A DNA stretch of 60,613 bases, from the NCBI GenBank assembly GCA_026706735.1, contig JAPOYD010000087.1, positions 1-60,613 of the forward strand. Direction: 5' to 3'. Source of the DNA: Nitrospinota bacterium (GTDB lineage: Bacteria; UBA8248). A model generated the notes under the pieces. That model searched no databases. It saw only the letters and a list, made by a program, of their open reading frames with translations, and was not told the DNA's origin. Made by a program: the position numbers and the translations under genes. This document shows, piece after piece, positions 48,002-58,446 of this stretch (the first letter of the stretch is position 1; every line of letters begins with the position of its first letter).

Positions 48002-48277
48002 TTAAATTCCCCGTCGTTTGGCCTCTTGATCATAATGCTTGTTGAAGAGTATCTCCCAGTCACGACTTCCCTCCACCAGCCTGCTGGAATACGTGCTCAA
48101 AATTCTTCGCACCTCTTCTTCTATCTCATCATCAATGATCAACTCATTGCTTATGGCGCGCAGTACATTCATGCGCAATTCCTGGGGCTCGACCAGAAAA
48201 TCCACATCCTCGCACTCTTCCATATCCTTGACGACCAGATTCGTCAGATGATTGATTTTCTCGCGGCTGAGCTTCAT
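48002..48277 (-). CDS. DUF507 family protein (second of a tandem pair)
   Basis: 91 residues, helical and charged, no known activity. DUF507 hallmarks: KLSREKINHLTNLVVKDM at the start, and a C-terminal SRLVEGSRDWEILFNKHYDQ. It resembles its neighbour 50 bases upstream in layout (short N-terminal helix, acidic middle, I/V-x-D-D-E-I/L-E/N-EEVR) but is clearly diverged. ATG at 48277 with AAGGAG nine bases upstream. Confidence 0.88.
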   Translation of the reverse strand: MKLSREKINHLTNLVVKDMEECEDVDFLVEPQELRMNVLRAISNELIIDDEIEEEVRRILSTYSSRLVEGSRDWEILFNKHYDQEAKRRGI

Positions 48278-48327
48278 GACCGCGCTCTCCTTGTATACAA
48301 AATGATCTGAAAAACTTCTTCATGCCG

Positions 48328-48609
48328 CTAAAGCACGAGGTTCCGCTCGCGCGCCAGCTTTGTTTTCACCATCGTAAACATCCGGCTGTAGTCCACATTG
48401 CCCCTGTCCATTTCATCTTCGAAATCCCGCAGGATTTCCTTGACTTCGTCGTTGAGGCGATCCTCGACCATCAAGTCCGCCTCGATGACGTGCGCAATCC
48501 GTGTCCGGAGCACTTCCTGATTCGAATCCTCGGATATCAGTTCACGGCGGTTCAGCCTCTCGACGATCTTGTTGGCGATTCGCTCAATCATCTCTTTTCT
48601 CAATCTCAT
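48328..48609 (-). CDS. DUF507 family protein (first of a tandem pair)
   Basis: 93 residues. RLRKEMIERIANKIVERL at the start, LMVEDRLNDEVKEILRDF in the middle and VDYSRMFTMVKTKLARERNL at the end match the DUF507 pattern. ATG at 48609 with GAGGAGG seven bases upstream. Tandem DUF507 genes are known from deltaproteobacteria-like and Nitrospirota-like genomes; function is unknown. Confidence 0.88.
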   Translation of the reverse strand: MRLRKEMIERIANKIVERLNRRELISEDSNQEVLRTRIAHVIEADLMVEDRLNDEVKEILRDFEDEMDRGNVDYSRMFTMVKTKLARERNLVL

Positions 48610-48632
48610 ATCAGGCCCTCCTCAACAATTTA

Positions 48633-49700
48633 TCAGGCCAGATTGGCTGCTTTTCTTCCGCGGCGGCCCTTGCGGTACTTCTTCAAGGCGGCTTCCAGAT
48701 CCTGAGCGAACGCATCGCGCAATTCGGCCGGAGCCATCAACTCCGCTTCCTGACCGAAAGACATCAGCCATCGTCTGAAACCCCATATATCACTTACCCG
48801 AACCATAATGTCCCGACTCGATTTGCTCGATTTTTTCAGATGCTCCGCTTCGCCGAATGCTTCTTTCATGAAGGCGACAACCGCATGAAGCGCCACATCC
48901 TTCCCAAATCGAACCCTCACATTCAAACCATTATTCATCGCTTCGCGCAAGCACTCGGCCAGCAAAGCCTTCAAATCCAGTCCCAGCGGCATCTGAAAAG
49001 CCCCGGCCATAATTCGAACGCTTTCTATACCCTCCAGATGCCAGACGCCCAAGGCGTTTTTTTCCGATTCCCGCGCCAGCAGATGATAATTCCCACCTTC
49101 AAAATGCAGGAGGTAAGGGTCTATCTTCCACCAGCGTTTTCGAATCTCGCCTGCACGGGCCGCCAGAATCCGCGCGGGTTTTCCTTTTGCTATCGCCTCG
49201 AGCAAAGCGGAGCCCACCCTGCGCTGCCGTCCATGCTCCCTGAGCGCTCCCACGACCCCGGCGTAGCGCGGCTCCACTCCCTCCGCATATGCGCGTAAAG
49301 CCGCAGGAATGTAACTCCGCAGCCGGCTCAAGACACCGGAGATGCTGTCGTTAAACGATTCCTCCTTCAATGGGCTGCTCGGCAAATCCCGCAACATGCA
49401 CAGGGCGTAATACAATGACGCCCATTGAGAAGGCAAAAACGGCTCCGGGACCGAATTCACATATTCTCTCAATAAACGATACCTCATCTTTCGGCCCGCG
49501 CGAACCCTCTCCAGCGGGAATCCCGCCTTCATCAAATGCGAAATATCCCGCTGAAGCGTTCTCAAACTCCACGTCTGGCCGTCGCCTCCGGCCGCCTCTT
49601 CGCTCAAAAGCGCAAGGAGTTCCTCATAAGACCAGCTTTCTCCGCTCTCCAAGGCCCTGAGAAGCCGCCAGCGGCGTATGAATTGATCCTGAAGCGCCAT
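48633..49700 (-). CDS. WYL-domain transcriptional regulator
   Basis: 355 residues: N-terminal helix-turn-helix (WRLLRALESGESWSYEELLA, then SLRTLQRDISHLMKAGFPLE), a central WYL domain (RWWKIDPYLLHFEGGNYHL, with R and Y in the usual ligand-binding positions) and a C-terminal WCX-like region (VRVRFGKDVALHAVVAFM). WYL proteins are DNA-binding regulators that sense nucleic-acid or nucleotide ligands. ATG at 49700 with AAGGAA six bases upstream; the upstream frame overlaps the PHP gene. It ends 23 bases before the DUF507 pair. Confidence 0.88.
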   Translation of the reverse strand: MALQDQFIRRWRLLRALESGESWSYEELLALLSEEAAGGDGQTWSLRTLQRDISHLMKAGFPLERVRAGRKMRYRLLREYVNSVPEPFLPSQWASLYYALCMLRDLPSSPLKEESFNDSISGVLSRLRSYIPAALRAYAEGVEPRYAGVVGALREHGRQRRVGSALLEAIAKGKPARILAARAGEIRKRWWKIDPYLLHFEGGNYHLLARESEKNALGVWHLEGIESVRIMAGAFQMPLGLDLKALLAECLREAMNNGLNVRVRFGKDVALHAVVAFMKEAFGEAEHLKKSSKSSRDIMVRVSDIWGFRRWLMSFGQEAELMAPAELRDAFAQDLEAALKKYRKGRRGRKAANLA

Positions 49701-49710
49701 ATGGCGTTCC

Positions 49711-50586
49711 TTATGTTGTCGTCCTCCGGGTTTTCGCCCGTTTCGATAACTCAAGCAATAAACGCAAAGGCTGTGAGAATCTTCCCAATCTATCACGCCC
49801 GTGAGGGACGCCATGGCAATCGGAACCTCCCAAACATAAAAGCCCGTGTTCTTCCGCCATTTTCCGGTAACGGCGCTGCGCATCCGCGTCTTGGGAGGGA
49901 TGTTCCACCTCGATACCTGCGAGTCCCGCTTCGGCCAACTGCGGAATGATTTCATCACACTCGCTCAACAACGGATGCGCGAGGGTGGCGACCCCGCCGG
50001 CGTCATGAATGAGTTCGAGCGCGTCAAAAGGAGTGAGTATGTTCAGCTCCACGTAGCAAGGCGCGCTTTCACCGATGTATTTCTCAAAAACCTCCTCGCG
50101 CGATTTGGCGAGCCCTTTCCCGAGCATATACGCCCCCAACTGGCCCCGGGTGATGCTCGGGCTATCTGCGTAGGCGGCGAAAAAATCCTCCTTGTCCAAA
50201 CGCAGGCCGGAGTGGTTGAGTCGATCGATTATCTCACCCATCCTCTCCACCCTGCTGGAGCCACGCGTCTCGATTTGCTCCATGAGACGAGGCGCGTCCT
50301 CCTGTATGAAATGGCCGAGAACGTGCACGCTCCGGTCAAGATAAACGCAGGAGAATTCGATGCCCGGAATAAATTCCATTCCCAGCCTTTTCGCCTCCGC
50401 GCTTGCGCGCGGCAAACCTGCGACCGTGTCGTGATCCGTGAGCGATATGGCATGAACCCCGGCGCGTTTCGCCCGTTGGATGAGCTTTTCGGGAGAATAC
50501 AAACCATCGGACATGTTTGAATGAGTGTGAAACTCCACGACCTTTTCATCCAGGGAGATGCCATTGAAGTGGAAGTCATGCGACAT
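49711..50586 (-). CDS. PHP-domain phosphoesterase (RNase AM/YciV-like)
   Basis: 291 residues. Metal-binding PHP motifs: EFHTHSNMSDG near residue 19, LTDHDTVAGL near 49, PGIEFSCVY near 74, ATLAHPLL near 198 and GGSDCHG near 257. The family includes E. coli RnmA (5'-3' exonuclease on short RNAs and pAp phosphatase); that specific function is inferred. ATG at 50586; upstream frame runs into a tRNA and is rejected. Ten bases before the WYL gene, so probably the same transcript. Confidence 0.88.
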   Translation of the reverse strand: MSHDFHFNGISLDEKVVEFHTHSNMSDGLYSPEKLIQRAKRAGVHAISLTDHDTVAGLPRASAEAKRLGMEFIPGIEFSCVYLDRSVHVLGHFIQEDAPRLMEQIETRGSSRVERMGEIIDRLNHSGLRLDKEDFFAAYADSPSITRGQLGAYMLGKGLAKSREEVFEKYIGESAPCYVELNILTPFDALELIHDAGGVATLAHPLLSECDEIIPQLAEAGLAGIEVEHPSQDADAQRRYRKMAEEHGLLCLGGSDCHGVPHGRDRLGRFSQPLRLLLELSKRAKTRRTTT

Positions 50587-50641
50587 GTATTCAGATTCCT
50601 GGATGCGAGTGAAACGCCGGGCCGTCGCCCGACTCGATGGA

Positions 50642-50716
<75 letters not shown>

Positions 50717-50726
50717 CTACATACGA

Positions 50727-50756
50727 ACGATAGGGCCATGTCGTCGATAGTGTCAA
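50727..50756 (-). promoter_or_regulatory. Promoter of tRNA-Gly
   Basis: Minus strand TTGACA (50751-50756), 18-base spacer, TATCGT (50727-50732), ending about ten bases before the tRNA. Located after the lipM stop, so the tRNA and perhaps the PHP-WYL-DUF507 genes start a new transcript here. Confidence 0.65.
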
Positions 50757-50796
50757 GGAAATGGAAGGTAAAATAATGCAATCGGTGAACGCCTCG

Positions 50797-51645
50797 TTAT
50801 CTTGCCAGCGTCCATTCCCGGTTTTCATATCGAGACCGGGATATTTCCAGCACCCTCGCTTTTTCCGTACTCGTCAACCTATACGGAGAAAAGCGAAACC
50901 CCAACGCCTTCTCGACACCCGTCTTCAAGGCCTCGGCCACGTCATGAAACGAAAATTCCTCCCCTAAGACCTCCCGGAGACCGACCGCGTGGGCACTGCG
51001 GGTGAGGAAGCGCTCGGCCCCCCTCGGTTTGAGGAGACTCGCCAGCCGCTCCTCCGAGGAACGAAGCAGGACGCTGCCGTGCTGTAAAACCGCGCCGCCC
51101 TCGCGGCATTGCGCGCTGCCCACCATCTTTTTCCCGCCGATCGAAAGCTCCCACACCGACGCCGTGGCAAAGCAAGAGCCTTGCGAGGCATACGCACTCC
51201 CGCTCGGGGGAGCCAACTCGACCTCCGCCCCCAAGGCCGCCAGTCCTTCCGCCAACCCCCGGCTGATTCTGTGATAGGTTTCCCCAATCGCATCGCCCAA
51301 TAGTGCCTGCGAACCTGTGATGGAATACGTCAACTCACAATCGTGGAGCACCGCGCGTCCGCCGGTGAGCCTGCGGCAGATGTCGATTCCCTCATCCGCG
51401 AGTCGTTCCAGAAAAATATCGCGCTCGGCGGCCTGGCCGCGCCCCAGGGAAATGGCCGGGGGCGACCAGGCGTAAACTCGAAGCGTGATGGGCGCGTCCT
51501 CGGCAGAGCGACCTTCTCGCAGATGGGCCTGGCAACTCTCGAACAACAACTCATCCACCGCCATGTTCCAGGCGGCGGTAGACTCGCCCGTATTCAGGAA
51601 ACGTGCACAGGAGATTTTTTGCGGATCAGAATTAGCGCTTTCCAT
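50797..51645 (-). CDS. lipM: Octanoyltransferase LipM / lipoate-protein ligase A family
   Basis: Attaches octanoyl (or lipoyl) to lipoyl domains. 282 residues: FLNTGESTAAWNMAVDELLF, LRVYAWSPPAISLG, RRLTGGRAVLHDCELTYSI, the likely catalytic Cys in SCFATASVWEL, GGKKMVGSAQCREGGAVLQH, and the LipM-like end FSPYRLTSTEKARVLEISRS. The Cys and C-terminus favour LipM over a true LplA ligase. ATG at 51645 starts two bases after the gcvP stop, and the likely substrate GcvH is encoded in the same operon. Confidence 0.86.
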   Translation of the reverse strand: MESANSDPQKISCARFLNTGESTAAWNMAVDELLFESCQAHLREGRSAEDAPITLRVYAWSPPAISLGRGQAAERDIFLERLADEGIDICRRLTGGRAVLHDCELTYSITGSQALLGDAIGETYHRISRGLAEGLAALGAEVELAPPSGSAYASQGSCFATASVWELSIGGKKMVGSAQCREGGAVLQHGSVLLRSSEERLASLLKPRGAERFLTRSAHAVGLREVLGEEFSFHDVAEALKTGVEKALGFRFSPYRLTSTEKARVLEISRSRYENREWTLAR

Positions 51646-51647
51646 TC

Positions 51648-54536
51648 TCAGGCATAGTTCTCGACTGGCAAACAAGAGCAGACCAGATTCCTGTCTCCAT
51701 AAGGGTTGTTCACCCGCTTGACGGGAGGCCAGTACTTCGCCGCGCGCACCCAGGGAAGCGGGAAAACGGCCTTCTCGCGCGAATAGGGATGCGTCCATTC
51801 ATCTGACGCGATGTCGGACGCCGTGTGGGGTGCGTTCTTGAGCGCGTTGTCGTCCGCGCTCATCAGCCCGTCGGCGATCTCCTGGATGTCCCGTCTGATG
51901 TCGATCATGGCCTCGCAGAAGCGATCCAGTTCTTCTTGTGATTCGCTCTCCGTCGGCTCGATCATCAAGGTTCCCGCTACCGGGAAGGACATCGTGGGTG
52001 CATGGAAGCCATAGTCCATCAGGCGTTTCGCAATGTCCTCGTTCGTCACGCCCGAGGTTTCCTGCAGGGGCCTGATGTCGATGATGCACTCATGGGCCAC
52101 CATACCGTTCGCCCCCTTGTAAAGAACTTCATAGTGGGGCTCGAGCCTTCTCGCCACGTAATTCGCGTTCAGAATGGCCACCTGCGTCGCCTTGACGAGG
52201 CCCTCGCCGCCCATCATAGCGATATACATCCAGGAGATGGGCAGAATCCCCGCGCTTCCCCAGGGTGCAGCGGAAATCGCATCGACGCCCGTCTCCGGTC
52301 CTACGCCCGAAACCACCGAATGTTTTGGCAGATAGGGGGATAAATGCTTCACGACGCCGATGGGGCCCATGCCCGGACCCCCGCCGCCGTGGGGGATGCA
52401 AAACGTCTTGTGAAGGTTCATGTGGGAGACGTCGGGGCCGAACTCACCGGGCTTGCAAATGCCGACCAGGGCGTTCAGGTTCGCGCCGTCCATGTACACC
52501 TGACCGCCGTTTTGGTGGATGATGTCGCAAATCTCCACGATGCCCTCTTCAAACACGCCGTGGGTCGAGGGATATGTGATCATCAAGGCGGCCAGTTTTT
52601 CCGAAAATTTCCCGGCTTTCTCCCTCAGATCCGCAATATCCACGTTCCCGTCCGAATCGCAATCGACGACCACCACCTCAAAACCGGCCATGACGGCGGT
52701 GGCGGGATTCGTTCCGTGGGCCGAACTCGGAATCAGACAAATGTTCCGGTAGCCCTCGTTCTTGCTCTCATGGTATTTGCGGATGACCAGCAAGCCGGCG
52801 TACTCGCCCTGCGCGCCAGAGTTGGGCTGCATCGAGATGGAATCGAACCCCGTGCACTCGGCCAGCATGTTTTCCAGATCCGCGATGAAATCCCGGTAGC
52901 CTCGCACTTGCTCCTCGGGCGCGAACGGGTGAATCCCGCCGAATTCCGCCCATGTCACGGGAATCATCTCGGTGGTGGCGTTCAGCTTCATGGTGCATGA
53001 ACCCAGGGGGATCATCGAGCGCGTAAGCGCGATGTCTTTCTCCTGAAGGCGAAAGATGTAGCGCAGCATTTCATGTTCCGCGTGGTAGGAATTGAAAACC
53101 GGATGCGTCATGTAGGGCGAGGTTCTTCTCAAGGACTCCGAAATCCGCTCCGCCGCATTCGCCTCGACTTCATCGAACGATATTCCGGCTGAACCGTCTT
53201 GTGAGAAAACCTCCCAGAGCGCCTCGACGTCTTCTCTCCCGGTGGTCTCATCAAAAGCGACGCCGACGGTATCCTCATCGAGCACTCTCAGATTCATGCG
53301 GCGCTCCGCCGCTTTTTCCACAATGCGGGAAGCGCCTCCCGCGCCAACGCGCACCGCCACGGTGTCGAAGAAAGAATCCGCCGCCAGGGAGCAGCCCATG
53401 CGCTCCAGTCCATCGGCCAGCGCACCCGCGAGACGGTGCGTCCTCCGCGCGATCCTCCCGACGCCGTCCGGGCCGTGGTAGACGCCGTACATGCTCGCGA
53501 TGACGGCCAGAAGAACCTGGGCCGTACATATGTTGCTCGTGGCGCGCTCGCGGCGTATGTGCTGCTCTCTCGTCTGGAGGGAAAGCCTCAGGGCGGGCTT
53601 CTCATCCGCGTCGATGGATACGCCGACGATGCGGCCCGGCATGGCGCGCTTGTATTGCTCCCTGGTCGCCAGATAGGCCGCGTGCGGCCCGCCGAAACCG
53701 AGCGGAACACCGAAGCGCTGCGAATTCCCCACGACGACGTCCGCCCCGAACTCACCGGGGGGTTTCAAAAGCGCCAGGGCGAGAATGTCCGCCGCGACGA
53801 CGACGAGGGCGTCGGTCTCGTGCGCCTTGATCGTGAAATCGGCGTAGTCGAATATCTCCCCGTTCGTTGCGGGATACTGGAGCAGGACGCCGAAGACATC
53901 CGCATCCAGCGCGCCGTCACGATGATCGCCCACCACGACCTCGATGTCCTGAGGCTCCGCTCTCGTGCGCACCACTTCGATCGTCTGGGGATGGCAGTCT
54001 TTCGAGATGAAAAACTTGCGCCCCTTGTTCTTGCTCGCGTTCATTACCATGGTCATCGCCTCTGCTGCTGCCGTGCCCTCATCGAGCAACGAGGCATTGG
54101 CGATCTCCATGCCGGTGAGGTCCATGATCATGGTCTGGAAATTGAGCAGCGCTTCCATGCGCCCCTGCGAGATTTCCGGCTGATAGGGCGTGTACGCCGT
54201 GTACCAGCCCGGATTTTCCAGGATGTTGCGGAGAATGACCGTCGGGGTGTAGCAATCCGAATATCCCATGCCAAGCATGGACTTGAACACCTGGTTTCTC
54301 CCGGCAAAAGAACCCAAATCCGCGAGAGCCTGCTGTTCTGTTCTGGGCGCGGCGAGATTCAGATCTGTCCGGGAAATGATGGATTCAGGGATGGCTTTTT
54401 CGACCAGATCGTCCAGGGAGTCCAGGCCGATCACTCCCAGCATCGACGCAATGGCTTCATCGCTCGGCGCGATGTGGCGATGAATGAACTCTCCCCGGTT
54501 TTCGAGATTCTCAAGAGACAAGCGAGTTTCCGGCAT
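51648..54536 (-). CDS. gcvP: Glycine dehydrogenase (decarboxylating), P-protein GcvP
   Basis: PLP-dependent decarboxylation of glycine with transfer of methylamine to lipoyl-GcvH. 962 residues, the full-length homodimeric form (not split gcvPA/gcvPB). N-terminal half: [49 protein letters not shown]-terminal half with the PLP lysine K710 in [19 protein letters not shown], and [20 protein letters not shown] at 54536. Confidence 0.98.
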   Translation of the reverse strand: MPETRLSLENLENRGEFIHRHIAPSDEAIASMLGVIGLDSLDDLVEKAIPESIISRTDLNLAAPRTEQQALADLGSFAGRNQVFKSMLGMGYSDCYTPTVILRNILENPGWYTAYTPYQPEISQGRMEALLNFQTMIMDLTGMEIANASLLDEGTAAAEAMTMVMNASKNKGRKFFISKDCHPQTIEVVRTRAEPQDIEVVVGDHRDGALDADVFGVLLQYPATNGEIFDYADFTIKAHETDALVVVAADILALALLKPPGEFGADVVVGNSQRFGVPLGFGGPHAAYLATREQYKRAMPGRIVGVSIDADEKPALRLSLQTREQHIRRERATSNICTAQVLLAVIASMYGVYHGPDGVGRIARRTHRLAGALADGLERMGCSLAADSFFDTVAVRVGAGGASRIVEKAAERRMNLRVLDEDTVGVAFDETTGREDVEALWEVFSQDGSAGISFDEVEANAAERISESLRRTSPYMTHPVFNSYHAEHEMLRYIFRLQEKDIALTRSMIPLGSCTMKLNATTEMIPVTWAEFGGIHPFAPEEQVRGYRDFIADLENMLAECTGFDSISMQPNSGAQGEYAGLLVIRKYHESKNEGYRNICLIPSSAHGTNPATAVMAGFEVVVVDCDSDGNVDIADLREKAGKFSEKLAALMITYPSTHGVFEEGIVEICDIIHQNGGQVYMDGANLNALVGICKPGEFGPDVSHMNLHKTFCIPHGGGGPGMGPIGVVKHLSPYLPKHSVVSGVGPETGVDAISAAPWGSAGILPISWMYIAMMGGEGLVKATQVAILNANYVARRLEPHYEVLYKGANGMVAHECIIDIRPLQETSGVTNEDIAKRLMDYGFHAPTMSFPVAGTLMIEPTESESQEELDRFCEAMIDIRRDIQEIADGLMSADDNALKNAPHTASDIASDEWTHPYSREKAVFPLPWVRAAKYWPPVKRVNNPYGDRNLVCSCLPVENYA

Positions 54537-54643
54537 GAATGCGCCCCTTCAGGTCATGGGGATCCAGGCGGACACTTCATTACCGCTCAGGCTCAAGGGA
54601 AATGATAAACCCCTTGCAGAGCGAAGGAGGGAGCCGGTTCGGA

Positions 54644-55033
54644 CTATCCGCCTTCCTCCTCGGTGTACGCCCGGTAAGAATCGGCTTCCAGGAGATCATT
54701 CAACTCCGACTCGTCTTTCATCTCCACCCGAATCATCCAGCCGTCTTCATACGGCTCCGAATTCACGAGTTCGGGTTGATCCTCGAGCGTGGTGTTCGCC
54801 TCGAGGACAACGCCAGTGACCGGCGCGAAGAGGTCCGATACCGCCTTGACGCTCTCCACAACGCCGAACGTGTTGTTCGCCTCCACTTCCGTGCCGACTT
54901 CGGGCAGTTCGACGTACACGACGTCTCCCAATTCCGACTGGGCGAAGTCCGTAATCCCAATCACCGCGATGTTTCCCTCTACTCTCACCCACTCGTGTTC
55001 TCTGGAATATTTGAGGCCGCTCGGTAGTTCCAT
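54644..55033 (-). CDS. gcvH: Glycine cleavage system H protein GcvH
   Basis: Lipoyl carrier that shuttles the aminomethyl group between GcvP, GcvT and the L protein. 129 residues: [39 protein letters not shown] and the lipoylated K63 in [17 protein letters not shown]. The 107-base gap to gcvP shows no clear gene or terminator. ATG with AGGAG close upstream. Confidence 0.98.
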   Translation of the reverse strand: MELPSGLKYSREHEWVRVEGNIAVIGITDFAQSELGDVVYVELPEVGTEVEANNTFGVVESVKAVSDLFAPVTGVVLEANTTLEDQPELVNSEPYEDGWMIRVEMKDESELNDLLEADSYRAYTEEEGG

Positions 55034-55097
55034 GCTCCTGAATGCCTCCCTTTTAGATGACGGCAGATTCTTTTGATTTGTTATGAGGAAACGAAAT

Positions 55098-56216
55098 TCA
55101 CTCCGTTTCCGTCTTTTTGTAAAAAGGCGTCTTCACTATCTGCGCCCGTCTGGCCTTGCCGCGAATATCGATTTCGAGAGCAGCGCCCTCCTCCGCGTTC
55201 GACGCAGGAACGTAGCCTATCCCGATGGCTTTGCCAAGAGAGGGGCTCATCGTCCCGCTCGTCACTTCTCCGGCCGCCTCGCCATCAATCAGGATGGGCG
55301 CTCCATGACGAGGAATACCACGATCCACCATTTCGAATCCAACCAGTTTTCTCTTTACTCCTTCGGCCCTTAAGGCCAGCAATTTCTCGCGTCCGATGAA
55401 ATCCCCCGCCTTGTACCTCACCACCCAGCCGAGACCCGCCTCGAGCGGGTGGGTGGACTCGTCGATGTCGTTTCCATACAGGGCGTATTTCATCTCGGTG
55501 CGCAAGGTATCCCGCGCGCCGAGGCCGCAGGGTTTGAGCCCCTCGCCTTCTCCCTCGCTCATCAGCGCTTCCCACAGCGCGGGCGCATCGGCCGATTTGC
55601 AATAGAGTTCGAAGCCGTCCTCTCCCGTATAGCCCGTGCGGGACACCAGAACCTCACACCCCGCCAAGTTCTTGTAACGCGCCCCGTAATAGGGGATGGC
55701 CGCGAGGTCCCCTCCGCCCGGAATCAGTTTCGCGAGAATGGGCTCCGCCTTGGGGCCTTGCAAGGCGAGGAGGCCCGTTTGCTCACTCACGTTTTCGAAT
55801 TCGCAGTCCTCGGCGTGGTGGGAAGCCATCCACTCCCAGTCTTTTTCGATGTTCGCCGCGTTCACGACGGCCATGTAGCGCTCCTCATCGAGCCGGTAGA
55901 CCGTGAGGTCGTCCACGATTCCGCCTTCTGTCCTGCACATGGCCGCATACAGGACGCCGCCTACCTCGAGCCGCAAGACGTTGTTCGTGACCATCTTGTG
56001 GATGAAAGCGCCCGCTTCTTTACCGCGCGCCTCGAACTCGCCCATGTGGCTCACGTCGAACAGGCCGGCGGCTTCCCGCACCGCATTGTGCTCTTCGATG
56101 ACGCCCGTGTACTGGACGGGCATCTCGTAGCCCGCGAATGGAACCATCTTCGCGCCTGAGGCCTTGTGGGTTTCATACAGGGAGGTTCTTCGCAGTTCCT
56201 GCTCGGAATTCGTCAT
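55098..56216 (-). CDS. gcvT: Aminomethyltransferase, T-protein GcvT
   Basis: Moves the one-carbon unit to tetrahydrofolate. 372 residues: [102 protein letters not shown] at 56216 with GAGG five bases upstream. First gene of gcvT-gcvH-gcvP-lipM. I looked for a glycine riboswitch in the 163-base gap upstream and did not see one. Confidence 0.97.
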   Translation of the reverse strand: MTNSEQELRRTSLYETHKASGAKMVPFAGYEMPVQYTGVIEEHNAVREAAGLFDVSHMGEFEARGKEAGAFIHKMVTNNVLRLEVGGVLYAAMCRTEGGIVDDLTVYRLDEERYMAVVNAANIEKDWEWMASHHAEDCEFENVSEQTGLLALQGPKAEPILAKLIPGGGDLAAIPYYGARYKNLAGCEVLVSRTGYTGEDGFELYCKSADAPALWEALMSEGEGEGLKPCGLGARDTLRTEMKYALYGNDIDESTHPLEAGLGWVVRYKAGDFIGREKLLALRAEGVKRKLVGFEMVDRGIPRHGAPILIDGEAAGEVTSGTMSPSLGKAIGIGYVPASNAEEGAALEIDIRGKARRAQIVKTPFYKKTETE

Positions 56217-56379
56217 GGCAACCTCACTTAGCGGCTGAAATTACTGCCCTCCATGAGCCTTACCGCGTATCGGGATGAATTTCAAGAGGTTTCATTTATT
56301 CTCATTTTCAGAAATAACGCAAGCTGGACGCGAGACGGCATCAAGAAGTGAAATTTGAAGGACTTGGAAAACCGCTCCC

Positions 56380-57531
56380 TCACGCGAACGCGCGGATTCC
56401 GGTTTCAAAGCCTGCGATGATGAGTTTCTGGATCTGGCTGGTTCCCTCGTAGATGGTCGCCACGCGGGCGTCGCGCATGTAGCGCTCCACGGGATACTCG
56501 TTGCTATAGCCCATGCCGCCGTGAATCTGAATCGCGTCGTTCGCACAGCGAAGGGCCGCCTCGGTGCAATAGTATTTGGCGATGGAGGTCTCGCGCGTAT
56601 TCGGAAGGCCTGCGTTCTTGAGTTCTCCCGCCCGGTAGAGCAGGAGCCTGCTCGCGTCGATGTCGACCACCATGCGGGCGATCATGTCCTGTACGAGCTG
56701 GTGCGCGGCGATGGGCTTCCCGAACGTGTGGCGCTCCTTCGCGTAGGCGACCGACGCCTCCAGCGAGCCCTGCGCGATTCCCAGACAACCCGCGCCCACC
56801 GAATAGCGTCCGTTGTCGAGCGCGCTCATCGCGACCTTGAAGCCATCGCCCACCTCCCCCATCAAGGCGTCATCCGGCACTTCCACGTTCGCCAGGAAAA
56901 GCTCGGCGGTGTTCGAGCTTCTGAGCCCCAGTTTTCCGTGCATCGTCCTGGCCTCGAAGCCGGGCAGGTCGGTTTCCACCAGAAACGCGGCCATCCTGCG
57001 TGGGCTCTCGCGATCGGTCTGCGCGATCACGAGCGCCAGTTGCGCGACGCCGCCGTTGCTGATCCAAATCTTCTGCCCGTTCAGCTTCCAGCCGTCCGGT
57101 GTCTTCTCCGCAAAGGTCTTCAGGTGCTGGGCGTCCGAACCCACGTCCGGCTCGGTGAGGCCGAAGCATCCGATCCATTCCGCCGTGCAGAGCCTGGGGA
57201 GATACTTCTTCTTCTGCGCCTCGCTACCCCACTTCAGGATTGTGGTGGCGACGAGAGAAAGCTGCACCGACAAGACGGTGCGCACCGAGCTGCACGCCTT
57301 GCTAATCTCCTCGTTCATGATGGCGTAGGAGATATAGTCGAGACCCGCACCGCCGTATTCCTCAGGGATAGGCCCGCCGAACATGCCCAACGCGCCCATT
57401 TCGGCGACGATGTCCGCTGGGTACCTCTCTTTCTCGTCGTTCTCACGCGCCACGGGGACGATTCGCCTCTGGGCGAACTCCGCCGCCGTATCCTTGATCA
57501 AGCGCTGGGTTTCGTTGAGTTCAAAATCCAC
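56380..57531 (-). CDS. Acyl-CoA dehydrogenase
   Basis: FAD enzyme making the first, double-bond-forming oxidation of an acyl-CoA. 383 residues: N-terminal helical domain, FGLTEPDVGSDAQHL (FAD/substrate loop), IWISNGGVAQLALVIAQ, KLGLRSSNTAELFLANVEVP, RHTFGKPIAAHQLVQDM, IHGGMGYSNEYPVERYMRDA and the catalytic base E362 in ATIYEGTSQIQKL. Start is GTG at 57531. Chain-length preference is not evident; short-chain is likely from the general similarity. Follows the 3-hydroxyacyl-CoA dehydrogenase gene by 21 bases. Confidence 0.92.
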   Translation of the reverse strand: MDFELNETQRLIKDTAAEFAQRRIVPVARENDEKERYPADIVAEMGALGMFGGPIPEEYGGAGLDYISYAIMNEEISKACSSVRTVLSVQLSLVATTILKWGSEAQKKKYLPRLCTAEWIGCFGLTEPDVGSDAQHLKTFAEKTPDGWKLNGQKIWISNGGVAQLALVIAQTDRESPRRMAAFLVETDLPGFEARTMHGKLGLRSSNTAELFLANVEVPDDALMGEVGDGFKVAMSALDNGRYSVGAGCLGIAQGSLEASVAYAKERHTFGKPIAAHQLVQDMIARMVVDIDASRLLLYRAGELKNAGLPNTRETSIAKYYCTEAALRCANDAIQIHGGMGYSNEYPVERYMRDARVATIYEGTSQIQKLIIAGFETGIRAFA

Positions 57532-57552
57532 GGTCGTCTCAAGAAGTGAGGC

Positions 57553-58407
57553 TTACTCGTAGGTGAAGAAGCCGCGGCCGGACTTTCGGCCCAGATGGCC
57601 CGCCTTGACCATCTTGCGCAGCAGGAAGTTAGGCCGGTAGCGCGTATCGCCCAGTTCGCGGTAGAGCGTCTCCGTCTTGGCGAGGTGGATGTCCACGCCG
57701 ATCAGGTCGATGAGTTCCAAAGGTCCCATGGGCAGCCCTGCGCCCATCTTCATCGCCTTGTCGATGTCCTCGGCGGACGCCAGACCGCCCGCATAGACTT
57801 CCACCGCCTCGTTCAGCATCCCCGCCAGCACGCGGCTGCCGATGCCCGCGGGGCTGTCGAAATTCGCCATCACGGGCACCTTGCCGAGCCGCTCGGCGAG
57901 GGCGCGGGCGGCTTCGACCGTCTCTTTCGAAGTGCCGAGACCCGGCATGATCTCAACGAGCTTCATGACCAGAGGCGGATTGAAGAAGTGCACGCCCACC
58001 ACCTTCTCGGGCCTCGATGTGGCCGCCGCCATCTCGGTGATGGAAAGCGAGGTGGTGTTCGATGCGAAAATCGCGCGCTCTGGCGCCACTTCATCGAGTG
58101 CGCCGAGCACTTCTTTCTTGATATCCATGTCTTCGAAAACGGCCTCGACGACGACCTCCGCATCCGCCGCCTTCGCATAACCAGTACCCGGCGTGATGCG
58201 CGAGAAGATAGCGTCTTTCGCCTCAGCAGACATCTTGCCCTGCTCGACGCGCTTGGCCGCGCGCGATTCCAGACCTCCGATCGCCTTCACCACCATCTCT
58301 TCACTCAGGTCGGTCAGGACGACCGGAATCTCGTTTTGGGCGAAAAGCTGGGCGATGCCTGCGCCCATCGTACCCGCGCCCACCACCAGTGCCTTTTCTA
58401 TTTCCAT
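57553..58407 (-). CDS. 3-hydroxyacyl-CoA (3-hydroxybutyryl-CoA) dehydrogenase
   Basis: NAD-dependent oxidation of 3-hydroxyacyl-CoA. 284 residues: VVGAGTMGAGIAQLFAQ (NAD site), VVVEAVFEDMDIKKEVL, ASNTTSLSITEMAA, and GVHFFNPPLVMKLVEIM with the catalytic His and Glu. The C-terminal DSPAGIGSRVLAGMLNEA has Ser where the family usually has the active-site Asn (VNR). End is normal (GHLGRKSGRGFFTYE). ATG at 58407 with GAGG five bases upstream. Lies between thiolase and acyl-CoA dehydrogenase genes. Confidence 0.92.
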   Translation of the reverse strand: MEIEKALVVGAGTMGAGIAQLFAQNEIPVVLTDLSEEMVVKAIGGLESRAAKRVEQGKMSAEAKDAIFSRITPGTGYAKAADAEVVVEAVFEDMDIKKEVLGALDEVAPERAIFASNTTSLSITEMAAATSRPEKVVGVHFFNPPLVMKLVEIMPGLGTSKETVEAARALAERLGKVPVMANFDSPAGIGSRVLAGMLNEAVEVYAGGLASAEDIDKAMKMGAGLPMGPLELIDLIGVDIHLAKTETLYRELGDTRYRPNFLLRKMVKAGHLGRKSGRGFFTYE

Positions 58408-58446
58408 CTCACCCTCTGGTTTTGCTCAACTTTACAACTATCGCGC

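Noticed and set aside
56217..56379. Glycine riboswitch before gcvT
   Set aside because: The paired conserved segments of a glycine aptamer are not present on the coding strand.
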